NCBI GenBank assembly: GCA_019009955.1
Contig: CM032228.1
Span: forward strand, 8,667,001-8,731,000
Direction of reading: 5' to 3'
DNA from: Riptortus pedestris
Lineage: Eukaryota > Arthropoda > Insecta > Hemiptera > Alydidae
DNA length: 64,000 nucleotides
Each line of letters starts with the position of its first letter. Position 1 is the stretch's first letter. The translations under genes were made by a program, and so were the position numbers. Below the pieces are notes generated by a model. That model saw only the letters and a list, made by a program, of their open reading frames with translations, was not told the origin of the DNA and ran no database searches. Below are positions 35,818 through 46,829 of the stretch, one piece after another.

Positions 35818-36370
35818 AGATATTTTATTTATTTATTTTGGAGCGTTCGCAGCACAACAAAAACAAAACAATGTATATAAACAAAATACAAAAATGAAAA
35901 CAGTAACAAGAAGAAATTAAACAATACAAACTAAGAACGCAAGAAAATAACAAAACGCAACTAAATAACAGAACTCAAAAAAATAACAAAACGCAAATAA
36001 ATAACAGAACGCAACTAAATAAATCTCTACTAAATAAAAGAACGCAATCAAATAACAAAACTCAACTAAATAACAGAACGCAACCAAATAACAAAACTCA
36101 ACTAAATAACAGAACGCAACCAAATAAAAAAACTCAACTAAATAACAGAACGCAACCAAATAACAAAACTCAACTAAATAACAGAACGCAACCAAATAAC
36201 AAAACTCAACTAAATAACAGAACGCAACCAAATAACAAAACTCAACTAAATAACAGAACGCAACCAAATAACAAAACTCAACTAAATAACAGAACGCAAC
36301 CAAATAACAAAACTCAACTAAATAACAGAACGCAACCAAATAACAAAACTCAACTAAATAACAGATCGGA
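35818..36370 (-). repeat. Retroposon-like 3' end joined to a 36-bp minisatellite
   Basis: Minus-strand 'gctgcgaacgctccaaaataaataaataaa' type sequence (35820-35855) ends an element. To the right is a regular array of the 36-bp unit 'caaataacaaaactcaac' + 'taaataacagaacgcaac', about 11 units from about 35940 to 36365. Because 36 is a multiple of 3 the minus strand stays open (177 codons, period CYLVEFCYLVAF), but there is no sign of a gene. Confidence 0.8.
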
Positions 36371-36655
36371 AAAAAAAACACGAAACAACAAATAAAATAA
36401 ATAAACAAAAACAAAACATAAAATTCAAAAAGACAAAATCTTGTAAGCAAACTGGAAAATTAAAAACTATAAAGACTAATAAAATTAAGTAAACAATTAT
36501 ATACTATCAATGGTAAAAACAAAACTAAAATCAAAGAAATAAAAATTAGTATGTATAATAAAATGAAAAGATTAAATTTTCTAATATCTAAAATATTTAC
36601 AATCATATGGTCTCACTTTCTTTATAACACTTACAAACATGCTCACAACCACGCA

Positions 36656-36686
36656 CACACACACACACACACACACGCACACACAC
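36656..36686. repeat. (CA)n microsatellite
   Basis: About 14 CA units with one CG change. Confidence 0.9.
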
Positions 36687-36860
36687 ATCTCTATTTGAGA
36701 TACAGAAAACATGTATATATCAACATATATAGATAACAAGATTGCTAACATGATTGGTTTTATACAATTTTTCAATTTGGGGCACAATAGGGGAAATATT
36801 ATGAAATTCTCCATTCTACTGTCGGTTGCCATTACAGTTATTAATATTACTAAATTTCAT

Positions 36861-36889
36861 CTTAAGCTTTACATAAAACGTTCAAAATG

Positions 36890-36957
<68 letters not shown>

Positions 36958-36981
36958 TTTTGAACGTTTTATGTAAAGCTT
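36861..36981. repeat. AT-centred palindrome
   Basis: The left arm cttaagctttacataaaacg...ttcaaaatgatatata is repeated inverted on the right (tatcattttgaacgttttatgtaaagcttgag) around about 60 bp of (AT)n. Arms are about 33 bp with one mismatch. The sequence is the family A 'tacataaaacgttaaa' block. The right arm directly abuts the piggyBac remnant. Confidence 0.8.
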
Positions 36982-36984
36982 GAG

Positions 36985-37554
36985 ATATTTATTATCGGCT
37001 TATCGTCCAGAGGGTTTCCCCATCCTTGCCGAAATGGAATTTTTCTCATCATCACCAAAAACCTTGTCATTTTTAATCCACACTCATCATCACTCACATC
37101 AGCATCAAATACATCATCAACGTTGTGTAATATCTCATCTTCCTGCTCGGACGTACTATCCTCGTTTTCTTCTAACATGTCTTCATTTTCTTGGCATCGA
37201 CACTCCTCCAAAATTTCTTTCTGGGTCGTGAAAATTTTATTGAATGCCATTCTAAAAAAAAAATCGTGCATTCTTATGGGAATGTAGAAATAATCATGAA
37301 AAAATCTAAAGCATAGAACCTACGGTGGGTCGGATCCGACCCCTTACTTATTTCTTACGGTGGGTCGGATCTGATGGAATGGGTAATAATGAGGAGAGGA
37401 CACTTACCTGAGCGAAGGGGACTTGTCATCCTCTCAGGCACTACTGCAGAGGAGGGTACCTAGGACCATGGAGTAGTCAGGGAAGCCAGGTAGTTTTTAG
37501 ACTAGGGGGAACCGGCGCCCCGGTCGGATCCGACCCAACCGTAGGAGATGAGGG
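36985..37554 (-). mobile_element. piggyBac-type element, 5' part, transposase N-terminus
   Basis: On the minus strand the element starts with CCCTCATCTCCTACGG beside TTAA (37555-37558). The subterminal region holds the palindrome GGTCGGATCCGACC at about 37328 and 37522 and a mutated copy near 37365. A frame then starts at a Met near 37250 (MAFNKIFTTQKEILEE) and continues with the acidic stretch typical of piggyBac N-termini (ENEDSTSEQEDEIL, DADVSDDEC) before it is cut off near 36985. No catalytic domain remains and no 3' terminal repeat is present. It is a 3'-truncated copy. The ends differ from the other two piggyBac-type elements in this window, so at least three families occur. Confidence 0.65.
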
Positions 37555-37599
37555 TTAAATTGAAATGGAAAATATGATGTGATGAGATGACTAATGTGT

Positions 37600-37657
37600 C
37601 AAACTAGGAAGTAGGAAATCTGCTTAAACATCACAGCCCCTGCGTGAAGGACTTTTT
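37600..37657 (+). mobile_element. Family A tail scrap
   Basis: 'gtaggaaatctgcttaaacatcacagcccctgcgtgaaggac' before T5. The tail is shortened and lacks the body. Confidence 0.6.
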
Positions 37658-37706
37658 CATAATAGACGTTGTCATTTAGTGTAGTTCTTGAGTCTTTTGC
37701 CTATAT

Positions 37707-37826
37707 TAGCAGATTTCCCTAAAGAGAAATCAGCTATTGAGGTTGTACACATGACACGAATTTCGAAAAGTTTTCTTCAAATTTCCATCGATCCTTCCCA
37801 GGAGATGTCGAAAATGAGATCCGTTA

Positions 37827-37915
<89 letters not shown>

Positions 37916-38331
37916 CATTTGTCTGTTAACGCTCGAGCGGTCGCAAAATTAATATTAAAACGTTTTATGCAAAACGGCAGATGAAGTTCGTTAATGGCTG
38001 AAATCGGACCAGTGGAAGGGGGGGGGGTTAGATGGGAAGATTTTCGAAAATTCGAATTATACCCGTTACTATACGTCAGATTGAAAAATTGTATAGAACC
38101 AATCTTATTGCAAATTAAATTTACTATAAATATTGTTCTATATATGTATTCTGTATCTTGAATATTAAACGAGATATTTGCATTTTTATTATTATTGGGC
38201 TGATAACGGATGAGAGTGAGTTTCCCACCAAAAGCTAGGTCGGCCGTTTTCTTAACTGTTCTGCTCTCGTAAAATTTCTGTATTGTAAAACTTCACGTGG
38301 GAAATCAGCTTAATTTACGCAGCCCCAGAGT
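37707..38331 (+). mobile_element. Family A element, short form, both ends
   Basis: AGCAGATTTCCC with a mutated palindrome (taaagagaaatc), the head, (AT)n(AC)n at 37830-37918, the body, and 'cgtgggaaatcagcttaatttacgcagcccc' with the last bases of the hairpin altered. The frame at 37688-37984 is read-through. Confidence 0.8.
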
Positions 38332-38344
38332 GTTTTTTTGAGGG

Positions 38345-39004
38345 ACGTCAGCCATATTTTTCTGTACTACTCGCCATAAACACAAAATATAACAACAAAT
38401 ATTTGTTTGTATTCATCTGGCGTTTGTAGCTCGTGTTGGTAGATTTCTTCTATCATCTGCTTGAGGATATAATTTTCAAAATTAAAATTTATCGAAGGAT
38501 TTTCTTATATAAATTTTTCTTATATTTCCACCTGCTCAAGATATAATTGCAATCATATTGAATTTAATAAATAATAATAGTGCCACCAAACGGATTCGGA
38601 CAGCATGAAAGCAAGACCGTGCTTGGAATATTGTCATATACCAAGGAACTTGATGTCCTTTTTTGCCGATTTCCTTTTGACTTCCCCGAACTAAGGAAAC
38701 AAAATTGTATTTCTTACTAGAGAAATATACTTTTTGTAGGATTTGGTGTGGAGCCAATAAACACTCTAATATTAAACTAGTCGTCTGATTACAAGTTATT
38801 TAACACTTTCTTGTTTCTAAGTGCACAATGCACCAAATATACTTTATAAGAGTTCATATGGTTAACCATATTAACTTTCAGGTTGAAAGACCAGCCCCAT
38901 CAAAATAAAATAAATTCGGTTCATTTGGTAGGGATTAGGGATAGTACCGATTTATTAGCTTGTTTTATAATACACACACACACACACACGGTATTATATA
39001 TATA
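38345..39004. other. Interval without recognised genes
   Basis: Non-repetitive sequence with a 73-codon minus frame (38536-38757) lacking any known motif. A short (CA)n lies at 38972-38989. Confidence 0.35.
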
Positions 39005-39067
39005 TACGGTTTTTAAAGCACCTCATTTTCATCCTCATAAGTTGGATTAGGAACATTTGAAGGATTT

Positions 39068-39179
39068 TAGCTGGTTTCCCTCAAGGAAAGTCATTGAGGT
39101 TATACTCATGACGCAATTATCGAAAAATTCTTCAAATGTCCATCGATACAACCTAGGAGTTGACGAAAATGAGGTACAG

Positions 39180-39228
<49 letters not shown>

Positions 39229-39426
39229 TGTTAACGCTCTGGTTGTCGCAATTTTTGTTTGATCGTTACCAAACTCGATATTTAGTGGTTTTACGTAAAA
39301 ACAAAGATCAAGTTCGTTCATGGCTGAACTGAGAAACTTCGAAAATTCATAATATTCCCTTATTATTTTACATAAAACGATTAAACAAATGTTGCGACCG
39401 CTAGAGCCGTAACATATGTATGTATA

Positions 39427-39501
<75 letters not shown>

Positions 39502-39612
39502 CAACGGAATTCATTTTCGACATCTCCTTGTTAGGATGGATGGAAATTAGAGATAATTGCGTCATGAGTGCTACCTCAATAGCGGTTTTCCCTTAAGGAA
39601 ATGTGGTTTTTC
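39068..39612. mobile_element. Two family A copies joined body to body
   Basis: A plus copy (head 39068, (AT)n, body to about 39360) is followed by a minus copy (body from 'tacataaaacgattaaac', (AT)n 39425-39498, head ending ttcccttaaggaaatg). Both tails are missing, so the bodies are fused back to back at about 39360. Confidence 0.7.
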
Positions 39613-39629
39613 AAAACTACGTGCATATC

Positions 39630-40098
39630 TACGTTATGGCTCAAATATTCGCATTATTTGTTTGATCTTTGCTAAAACTGATGTGTAAAAGTTTTATGTA
39701 AAATAAAGAAGAAGTTCGTTAAAGGCTGAAATCGGATTAGTAGGAGGGGTGGGTTCGAAGATGGAAATTTCAAAATGTCTCCATTAACGTACTTTGGATC
39801 GAAAAATTGCATAGAACCAATTTTATTGCAAATGTAACGTTCTATAAATGTTTTAATGCACGTTTTTTCACTTTTTTGATTACTAACCAAGATATTTGCA
39901 TTTCTTAGTTTTCGGCATTCAGTTAACCCCATTCCTACTCATGTAATAACAATAAGCTGCTATGAAGTACATTACTTGAAGCTTAAATACTCAATATTGT
40001 TCTCATTGAAGTTTTACGTTTTGAGGTGATTGCACATTTTGAGGTGACGGACGTGGGAAATCTTCTCAGTTAACGCAGCCCATGCGTGACGGACATTT
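39630..40098 (+). mobile_element. Family A long-form copy without head
   Basis: Body from 'ttatggctcaaatattcgc' and 'ctgaaatcggattagtagg' to the tail 'cgtgggaaatcttctcagttaacgcagcccatgcgtgacggac'. A minus head scrap follows at 40102-40155. Confidence 0.65.
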
Positions 40099-40502
40099 TG
40101 AAAAATCGTGACAAACGTACAACCTCAATAGCTTATTACCTTTAAGGTAAATATTCTAAAAAAAAAAAAAAAATGAGACAGGTTGTTAACTTGTTTTACA
40201 ACTCAAGTCGTTAACCGAACTTTGTCTCGAAGCAACTTCACACTTGTCATTAGTGTTGAGTTAACTCTGTTGCAGGAGAAGTTGTCGATTCATTTATTTC
40301 GGGAGCAGTCGTGTAACTGTTGGCGAAGAATGTCCTGAGACATTCTGCCAGCGAAGATGAACGAGCAGATGTTGTCTGAGGCACGGCAAATGGTCCGGAC
40401 ATAACAAGTTGCTCCAACACTTTCCTATATATTAGCCTCCGACATTACACTCCCCTCCCGTAACGACTATTTTCTTACTTGCTCTTATTTATAAACGTCC
40501 AC

Positions 40503-40625
40503 TTTGTGCTACTAAAGCTAATTGGGAAGGGTTGTCTACAGGTTACCACCCTTTTCACTCCTTAGCAGCGCCGTGGTATTTAGGTAATGAGCTTGTCAAT
40601 AAATAAATTCATATTGCCCATCTGA
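40503..40625 (-). mobile_element. SINE, 3' part
   Basis: Parallels 684-790 (tgctactaaagctaattgggaagggttgtctacaggttacca ... gtcaataaataaattcatattgccca), without the tRNA-like head. Second copy of the SINE at 681-866. Confidence 0.6.
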
Positions 40626-40823
40626 GACTATAATCATTGAGAGACTATAGCAAAGCTTTTATGTTGACAATGTGTGATGGACATTTAGCAGATTTCCCTT
40701 AAGGGAAATCGGCTATTGAGGTCGTACTCATGACGCGATTTTTGAAAAATTTCTTCAAATGTTCATCGATCCTACCCAGGAGATGTCGAAAATGAGGTCC
40801 GTTCAAAATTATATATATATATA

Positions 40824-41478
40824 CAGTAGACTCCCGATTAACCGAAACCTTCGGGACCGAGGGGTTTCGGATAAGCGAAAATTTCGGTTAACCGGGAGTC
40901 CGAAATTTCTGCGTGAAAATGGATCAATTAGAATAAAAAACACGTATATGTACTTGAAAAAAAGCTTATTTTATTTAACAATTAAAATAACTACGTACAT
41001 ATGTATTTATAATACTTTAGACTTAAAAAGAAAAATGAAAGAAAAAAAAAACTTCATCGTTTAAAGAAGTCGGTGATTTTTCTTTGCCGAGCTTCTGAAA
41101 TTTTTGTTGTTGATGCGTAGTCACGCCATTTCTGAAGGGTAAGTATATCAGAACGGCAGGAGGTAGGTTGTTGTTCGATGTATCGAAGCACCGTCTCCAG
41201 AGCATCTGTCGCTTGGGTGTGTGTAATGCGAGCTTCTGTTCCAATTTCGAAGGGATCATAATCTTCTTCTTCTTTGGAGACAATGTCTGCAATGTCATCG
41301 TCAGTCAATGTTATGCTAAATCTATCATCAGAATCGCGCACCCACACCCTCTTCTCACGCCTCTTTCCGCGAAGCTAGGACGAAGTAATTTCCCCCCCCC
41401 CCCTCCCTAGCAACTCAAAATGTTTCGGTTAAGCGAGAGAATCGGTTAATCGGGTTTCGGATAATCGGGAGTCTACTG
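40824..41478 (-). mobile_element. Tigger/pogo element, internally deleted
   Basis: Terminal inverted repeats CAGTAGACTCCCGATTAACCG ... tcggataatcgggagtctactg, flanked by TA on both sides (40822-40823, 41479-41480), as expected of Tc1-mariner/pogo insertion. The 655 bp hold only the end of a transposase gene (41054-41347, minus). It inserted in the AT tract of an A element. Confidence 0.9.
41054..41347 (-). pseudogene. Tigger/pogo transposase, C-terminal remnant
   Basis: About 97 residues, open to a stop. It shows the acidic stretch (TLTDDDIADIVSKEEEDYD), the helix ALETVLRYIEQQP and the closing RQRKITDFFKR that ends many Tigger/jerky-like transposases. The DNA-binding domains and the DDE_1 catalytic domain are missing, so it cannot act alone. 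The first Met is internal and not a real start. Confidence 0.75.
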
Positions 41479-41487
41479 TATATATAT

Positions 41488-41536
<49 letters not shown>

Positions 41537-42479
41537 CTATTAACGCTCTAGCGGTCGCTATTTTTGTTTGATCGATACGAAACCCGATAATTAACCGTTT
41601 TATGTAACAAGACAGATCAAGTTTGTTAATGGCTGAAATCTGACTGGAGGGAAAGGGTTTAGAGGGGGGGATTTTCGGATAATATCTCCGTTATTATGCA
41701 TCGGATCGAAAAAAAAATAGAACCAATCTTATTGCAAATTAAATTTACTATAAATATTGTTATATACATTTATTCTCTATCTTGAATATTAACGGAGATA
41801 TTTGCATTTTTATGAAGGCTGTGGTCGGGTATAGTTCGGATTAGGTCGGGCATTTTCGTAACTTCTCGGCTCAAGTGGAAGCTTCTTCTAACCTTACCTT
41901 ACCTTCGTTACTTTGTGAGATTTATGCAAATACTTTCTGTTCATCCACCCCCCCCCCTTCTTTAGTTCTTGGACTACTAAAATTTGAGTTATTAAAATAT
42001 AAGTTATTCTTACAATTCAGAAGCCGTTTCAGTTGGGAATTTATTTTAATTAACTGAATGATTTCTCATTACCGTTTGTATTTAATCACGGTGGTGTTGT
42101 GTTACCAGTATGCAGATTTCTCTATTGTAAAACTTCACATGGGAAATCTGCTTAGTTTACGCAGCCCCTGCGTGACGGACTTTTATTTATTTATTCTTGT
42201 ATTAATCGAATTTCGTATTAGAAGCGATTAGTCGTCAGTTTACATATTTACGTAAGAATGCTCAATTCTGCTTTTATTAGCAGTGTTGTTCAAAGTTATA
42301 ATTTTCCGATAAAGTAGTTGTGTTTTAAGTAATGAAATACGAGGCGTATGTACTGGCTACGGTCATGTAGTAATTCAGTCGACGTGTATGGTAGGTCTAT
42401 GTGAGTCCTTAGGTAGCAGTCAGTTACTATATGTTTTATAGTAAGTTCTACAGTTACAGATTGCCATTAGAAACATATA

Positions 42480-42945
42480 ATGACACTTAATGACTTATCG
42501 TAGACACTTAATGACCATTGCCATGAGGACAGACAACCCTATATGCAAATACTGCAACAAAAACCTTACGATAAAACACATACTGACAGACTGCATCCAA
42601 CGGAAAACCCTTCACATACCCTACGATATGACATAACTATTAACTGACAGCAGCCAATATATTCCACAAATACTAACATATCTAAAACACATAAACAATT
42701 ACAAAAAAACTATAGTTCAAAATAGAATAGGTCTACAGAATACTTAAAAAGATTTAAAAGGGTTAACTTTTATTATATTCATTTAGACATAGATATGAGA
42801 AACAATCAGATATTTAAGAAATATTTTTCATAATATAAAAATAAAGTAGAACAAAGGTTAGTGCATGAAGGATTAAATATATTATTCTAATTATGCCAAT
42901 CACCATCGCTGTGGGGCACAAACCAAATAAATAGAAATACAGTTA
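42480..42945 (+). pseudogene. I-like retrotransposon, 3' end
   Basis: Ends the coding region with NPICKYCNKNLTIKHILTDC (about 42530-42597), the C-terminal Cys/His motif also present in the 20.2-21.9 kb element (CHVCNLTLTIKHILTDC). The 3' region (agatttaaaagggttaactttt) and the end 'catcgctgtggggcacaaacc' with AAATAAATAG follow. 5'-truncated. Confidence 0.7.
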
Positions 42946-43139
42946 CAGAGTTGGCAGTACGATTCGTCTTCTCAAGTAAGTTTGTGTCAGTCATGAATGG
43001 CCAATTCTTATTCTCGCTAATATTAATTCTTCTCTTCTTTCTTGCCTTTTTGAGGAAGACCATTCAAGAATAATGTTTTAGTTCTACACCTTCAGTTTAC
43101 TGGCGGTAGAGGTAGATGTACCCCCGCCTTAAGTCGCAC

Positions 43140-43175
43140 GGCCACAGGGACCTCCATACATATATATACACATAC

Positions 43176-43228
<53 letters not shown>
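43140..43228. repeat. AT microsatellite
   Basis: Irregular then pure AT units, with no A-family sequence on either side. Confidence 0.9.
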
Positions 43229-43230
<2 letters not shown>

Positions 43231-43234
43231 CTAG

Positions 43235-43485
43235 ACCAATCTGGTTAAATGACAGGCTAAAACACCCGTTCTATAATTAGTTCGGCGGAGAGCCTAACTC
43301 GTCTAGACATCGTGCCTCCCAAGTTTCTATGTCCGACCGCAATTCTATAAGTAGATGCAATGAACTTGTATTGCAATACAACTTTGGAGTAGGGAATTGA
43401 ACCGGCAACCAGTGATTCTTGGGCCAAACTCAATTAGGAAGAGAGTCTGCGTCTGTTGTATCAGTCGGTGAGGTGTCTATTCGCT
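43235..43485 (-). mobile_element. Possible tRNA-related SINE
   Basis: On the minus strand 'ctcaccgactgatacaacag' at the start and 'ggttgccggttcaattccc' about 60 bp later are spaced like polymerase III A and B boxes. A non-repetitive body of about 150 bp and an AT tract follow. No second copy is seen in the window. Confidence 0.35.
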
Positions 43486-44290
43486 GTGCATTAGTGCACT
43501 AACATTCACTGCACTAGGAATGTCCGTGATCATATACTGTCAGATCCCACATCAGACAAACATTGTAGGAAAAGATAGACGCAGTCTTCCTCTATTGGAT
43601 GCTAATTTTTGTCAACCGGTTTCAGCACATCAGAGCATCTTCATGGCTTTAACCTTTAATCGACAAGGCTGTGTCATACGTGACACCTATGCCGTAAGTT
43701 GTACACTCATGAGCTTGTAACAAACAGGACAAGACTGGTGTGCTTAATACCCTCCTATTCAATAGTCAACTACATGTCAAGGTAATTGCAAGCTCTGTCC
43801 TCCACCATTTTTCGTAGTTTTTTTGGAGTTTTTGTGCCGGTAGGTGCCGTATTTGACACAGCCTTGTTGTTTAACTTCCCTTTTGTAAATTTTCTATGAC
43901 ACTGAATTCGCTATTTATCACTCAAAATGAGATTAGAAATGAACTTTCAAGAAAACTGGAAGAAAGTAATGGTAATTTATAGATAATAAAAAAAATAGAA
44001 GAGGTACCCGTCTTTGCTGTAAAAGCCAAAGAAGTATTTGGGTTGGTCACATAGTATACTATAGTTTCCCTAAATGTTACGCCAATAACGCATCGTCAAG
44101 TGAATAGTTTCATGACTTTTTTTTTTGCATTATTTTCCTTAAATGAGTGTATTTTGATTTTTTTTTGTACCGTTAATATTTGTATATAAATTTTTATACT
44201 TAGGTATTTATTTGTATAATAATAATAGCATATTTGATATAGAACGCAATGTTGTTAAGATATCGAGAATGAGATCACAATTGTATTATA
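43486..44290. other. Interval with a distant inverted repeat
   Basis: Contains 'caaggctgtgtcatacgtgac' near 43663 and the inverted counterpart 'gccgtatttgacacagccttg' near 43846, about 180 bp apart. No gene recognised. Confidence 0.45.
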
Positions 44291-44292
44291 TC

Positions 44293-44337
44293 CGCACGAG
44301 GGAAATCTGCTTAGTTACGCAGCCCCTGCGTGACGGA
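44293..44337 (+). mobile_element. Solitary family A tail
   Basis: 'cgagggaaatctgcttagttacgcagcccctgcgtgacggac' stands alone before a T run; upstream sequence is unrelated. Confidence 0.65.
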
Positions 44338-44929
44338 CTTTGACTATTGCAAACTTACTTCATATTGATTTCGTCCATTAGACTTGCATGAAATGCTTTG
44401 CAATTTTATTCTTCAGATAATTCAGTTGAATTTATCATCTTTAAAAAAAAAATAAATAAGACTTGAGTGAAAGTCATAAAAAGAGAAACAGCACTTTTTA
44501 TTCTTAAGTAGTATTGGAAAACTAAAAGAGTGCTGTATTTTAATCAGCACTTAAGATAAAAACAGTCTTGGAACAAAAAAACCATAAAGTACGGCTCCGT
44601 CCATTTGCATTTATACTTTTCATTTCTTGTAATTCGTCCTTTTTTTCTGTTCTAGAATTTCTCATTTCTTTCTCATTAAATCAGAATAATTCAAGAATAT
44701 ATTTTTATGTATTTTGTTGAACTGAAGTATTAATTTACACTCAACTTGCTAACAATTTTAAAAGTCAATAATAGTTGAAAATCTGAAAACTGGACAGTAA
44801 AAATTGGATTCAGTTTTTTAATATTATTATAAAGATAAATTTATTTTTTAAGACTTCTAAAGTGTGTAATATTGGAATATAAGACTAGAACATTGAAGTT
44901 GACATCAGGGCTAGAATGCCCTACAGAAT

Positions 44930-46642
44930 CGGACCAGTGGGAGGGGGTGGGTTAGAGGAGGAGGACTTAAACAATTTTTAAAATTCGAAGTATTTCCATT
45001 GTTATAGGTGGGATTAAAAAATTCTATTGAACCAACTTCATAGAAAATTAAATGTACTATAAATATCGACATATACATTTATTCACTATCTTGAATATTA
45101 ACCCTAGAACTACCAATGGGGGGGCTCCTCGTCCCAAAACTTTTTGTTTTTGTTCCCTATCACCCAATTTTAATGGGATAAGTTTTTGATATTTTAATGT
45201 AATCCTCAGAAAAACAAATCCTAGAGTGAGGGCATAACAATAAAATTAAATACAAAAAATTTCTATGTTTGAGAAAAAAATTTTTTTTTACGTGTTGGCT
45301 CGAGGAGCCCCCCCCCCCTTGGCAATGCAAGGGGTAGTTATACACTTCAGTACCAAGGGGGGGGCACCTCGAGCCCACTGATATTTAAATACGTACTTTT
45401 AACTACAGTAATTCAAGAGTTATTAAATAAATTGCTCAAAAAATAATTACTTTGAAATGTAAATTTTAAACATACACAAACCTTCTCCACGTTTTTTTAT
45501 TTTTCTCAAAAAGAACTATATATATGCTCAACCAAAAAAAACCCAAATAATTTTTTTTCATATAAAAATATATTACTGAGATGGTATATAATTATTGCTC
45601 CTGATAGTGACTTTTTTTAGAGAAAGAGAAGATTTTCTAGGTTGTTAACCAACTAGGGGAACAGTTAAGTCCAGGCTGCCATCCTGGATAAACACTCGGA
45701 AAAAAAATTATTGGGCAAAAGCACCGATACGTTGCCTTTACGAAATCTGAAATTTAAATTTTCTTAAATTATTATTCGATTATAATGTTAAAAATACTTA
45801 GATATAGATAACTTTTTATTTTAACAAGGTTTAGATAATACTGTTCCTCCAGTAGAATAAAGATTACATTTAATTTAAAGTCATCCTTTTTTCCCCTTCC
45901 GAACTTTTTTTTTAATTTATTTTTATTTTTGTAATTTAATTTTTTTTTAATTTTTTTTTTTCACAGGTGTCATAAGAAACGTTCATTAAACATAATCCAA
46001 TAGAAATAAAAATTAAAAAAAAAATTATAGAACCAAAATAAAAGGTTTTTAAGGTTGTGGGCTCGAGGAGCCCCCCCCCCCCTTGGTAATCCATGCGACC
46101 TGGGAGAGGTCGGTAATACTAGGGTTAACCGAGATATTTGCATTTTTCAGTTTTAAGCCTTCAGGAAACCCCGACTTGTACTGATGTTACATTAACAATA
46201 AGAATAAATACCAAATATAGTTTTCATTGGACTTTTACTTTGAGAGATATATGCAAATACGTTCTGTTGATCCCCCCCTGTCTTTAGTTCATGGATTACT
46301 AAAATTTGAGTGATTGAGAGAAAAATTATTCTGGTTTATTATAAATTACAGTACTAGGTATAGTAAATATTATTCAAATAAAACGAATATGTTTTATTCG
46401 GGTATATTTCAATGATTTTTACTCTTTCCGGCGAAGAACAATTCAATCTACTCATCTCTGAAAGGTTGGCTGTCTGGATTGGTTGCAATTCAGACGCTTT
46501 ACGTTGGGGAGGTTAATAAAATGCGAATTGACTGAAAGATTTCTCATTAGTTTGTATTTATGTATTTGATATTCACGGTTTTGCAAAGTGTTACCAGTAT
46601 ATAGATTCATCTATTAGGTCCCGCAACCCCTTTATGACGGAC
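44930..46642 (+). mobile_element. Family A long-form copy interrupted by a piggyBac-type MITE
   Basis: The body from 'gaatcggaccagtgggaggg' to 'ttgaatattaa' breaks at 45101 and continues as 'ttaaccgagatatttgcattttt' from 46125. It then runs to a weak tail ending gacggac. Other copies show 'cttgaatattaaccgagat' without a break, which gives the empty site. Confidence 0.85.
45102..46124. mobile_element. piggyBac-type MITE with TTAA duplication
   Basis: 1023 bp bounded by TTAA at 45098-45101 and 46125-46128. Terminal inverted repeats CCCTAGAACTACC / GGTAATACTAGGG. Several GC-rich internal motifs (ggctcgaggagcccccccc followed by ttgg, or the inverse) near 45120, 45300, 45355 and 46060 look like subterminal repeats. 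No transposase frame. Exact TTAA duplication and CCC-starting ends are the piggyBac hallmark. Confidence 0.9.
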
Positions 46643-46647
46643 TTCTA

Positions 46648-46769
46648 AGCAGACTTCCCTTAAGGGAAATCAGCTATTGAGGTCGTACTCATGACGCGAT
46701 TTTCGAAAATTTTCATCAAATATCCATCGATCCTAACCACGAGATGACAAAAATGAGGTCAGTTCTAAA

Positions 46770-46829
<60 letters not shown>

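Larger units (their letters stand above)
40687..42180 (+). mobile_element. Family A element, complete, interrupted by a Tigger element
   Basis: AGCAG and the perfect palindrome, the head, an AT tract broken by a Tigger-type insertion (40824-41478), resumed (AT)n, then the body and a long-form tail ending GCAGCCCCTGCGTGACGGAC before TTTT. Removing the insert gives a continuous A copy. Confidence 0.85.

Noticed and set aside
43600..43660. Hammerhead ribozyme core (ctgatgtgctgaaacc on the minus strand near 43630)
   Set aside because: The CTGATGA...GAAA core is not matched exactly and no paired stem II or III could be found by eye.
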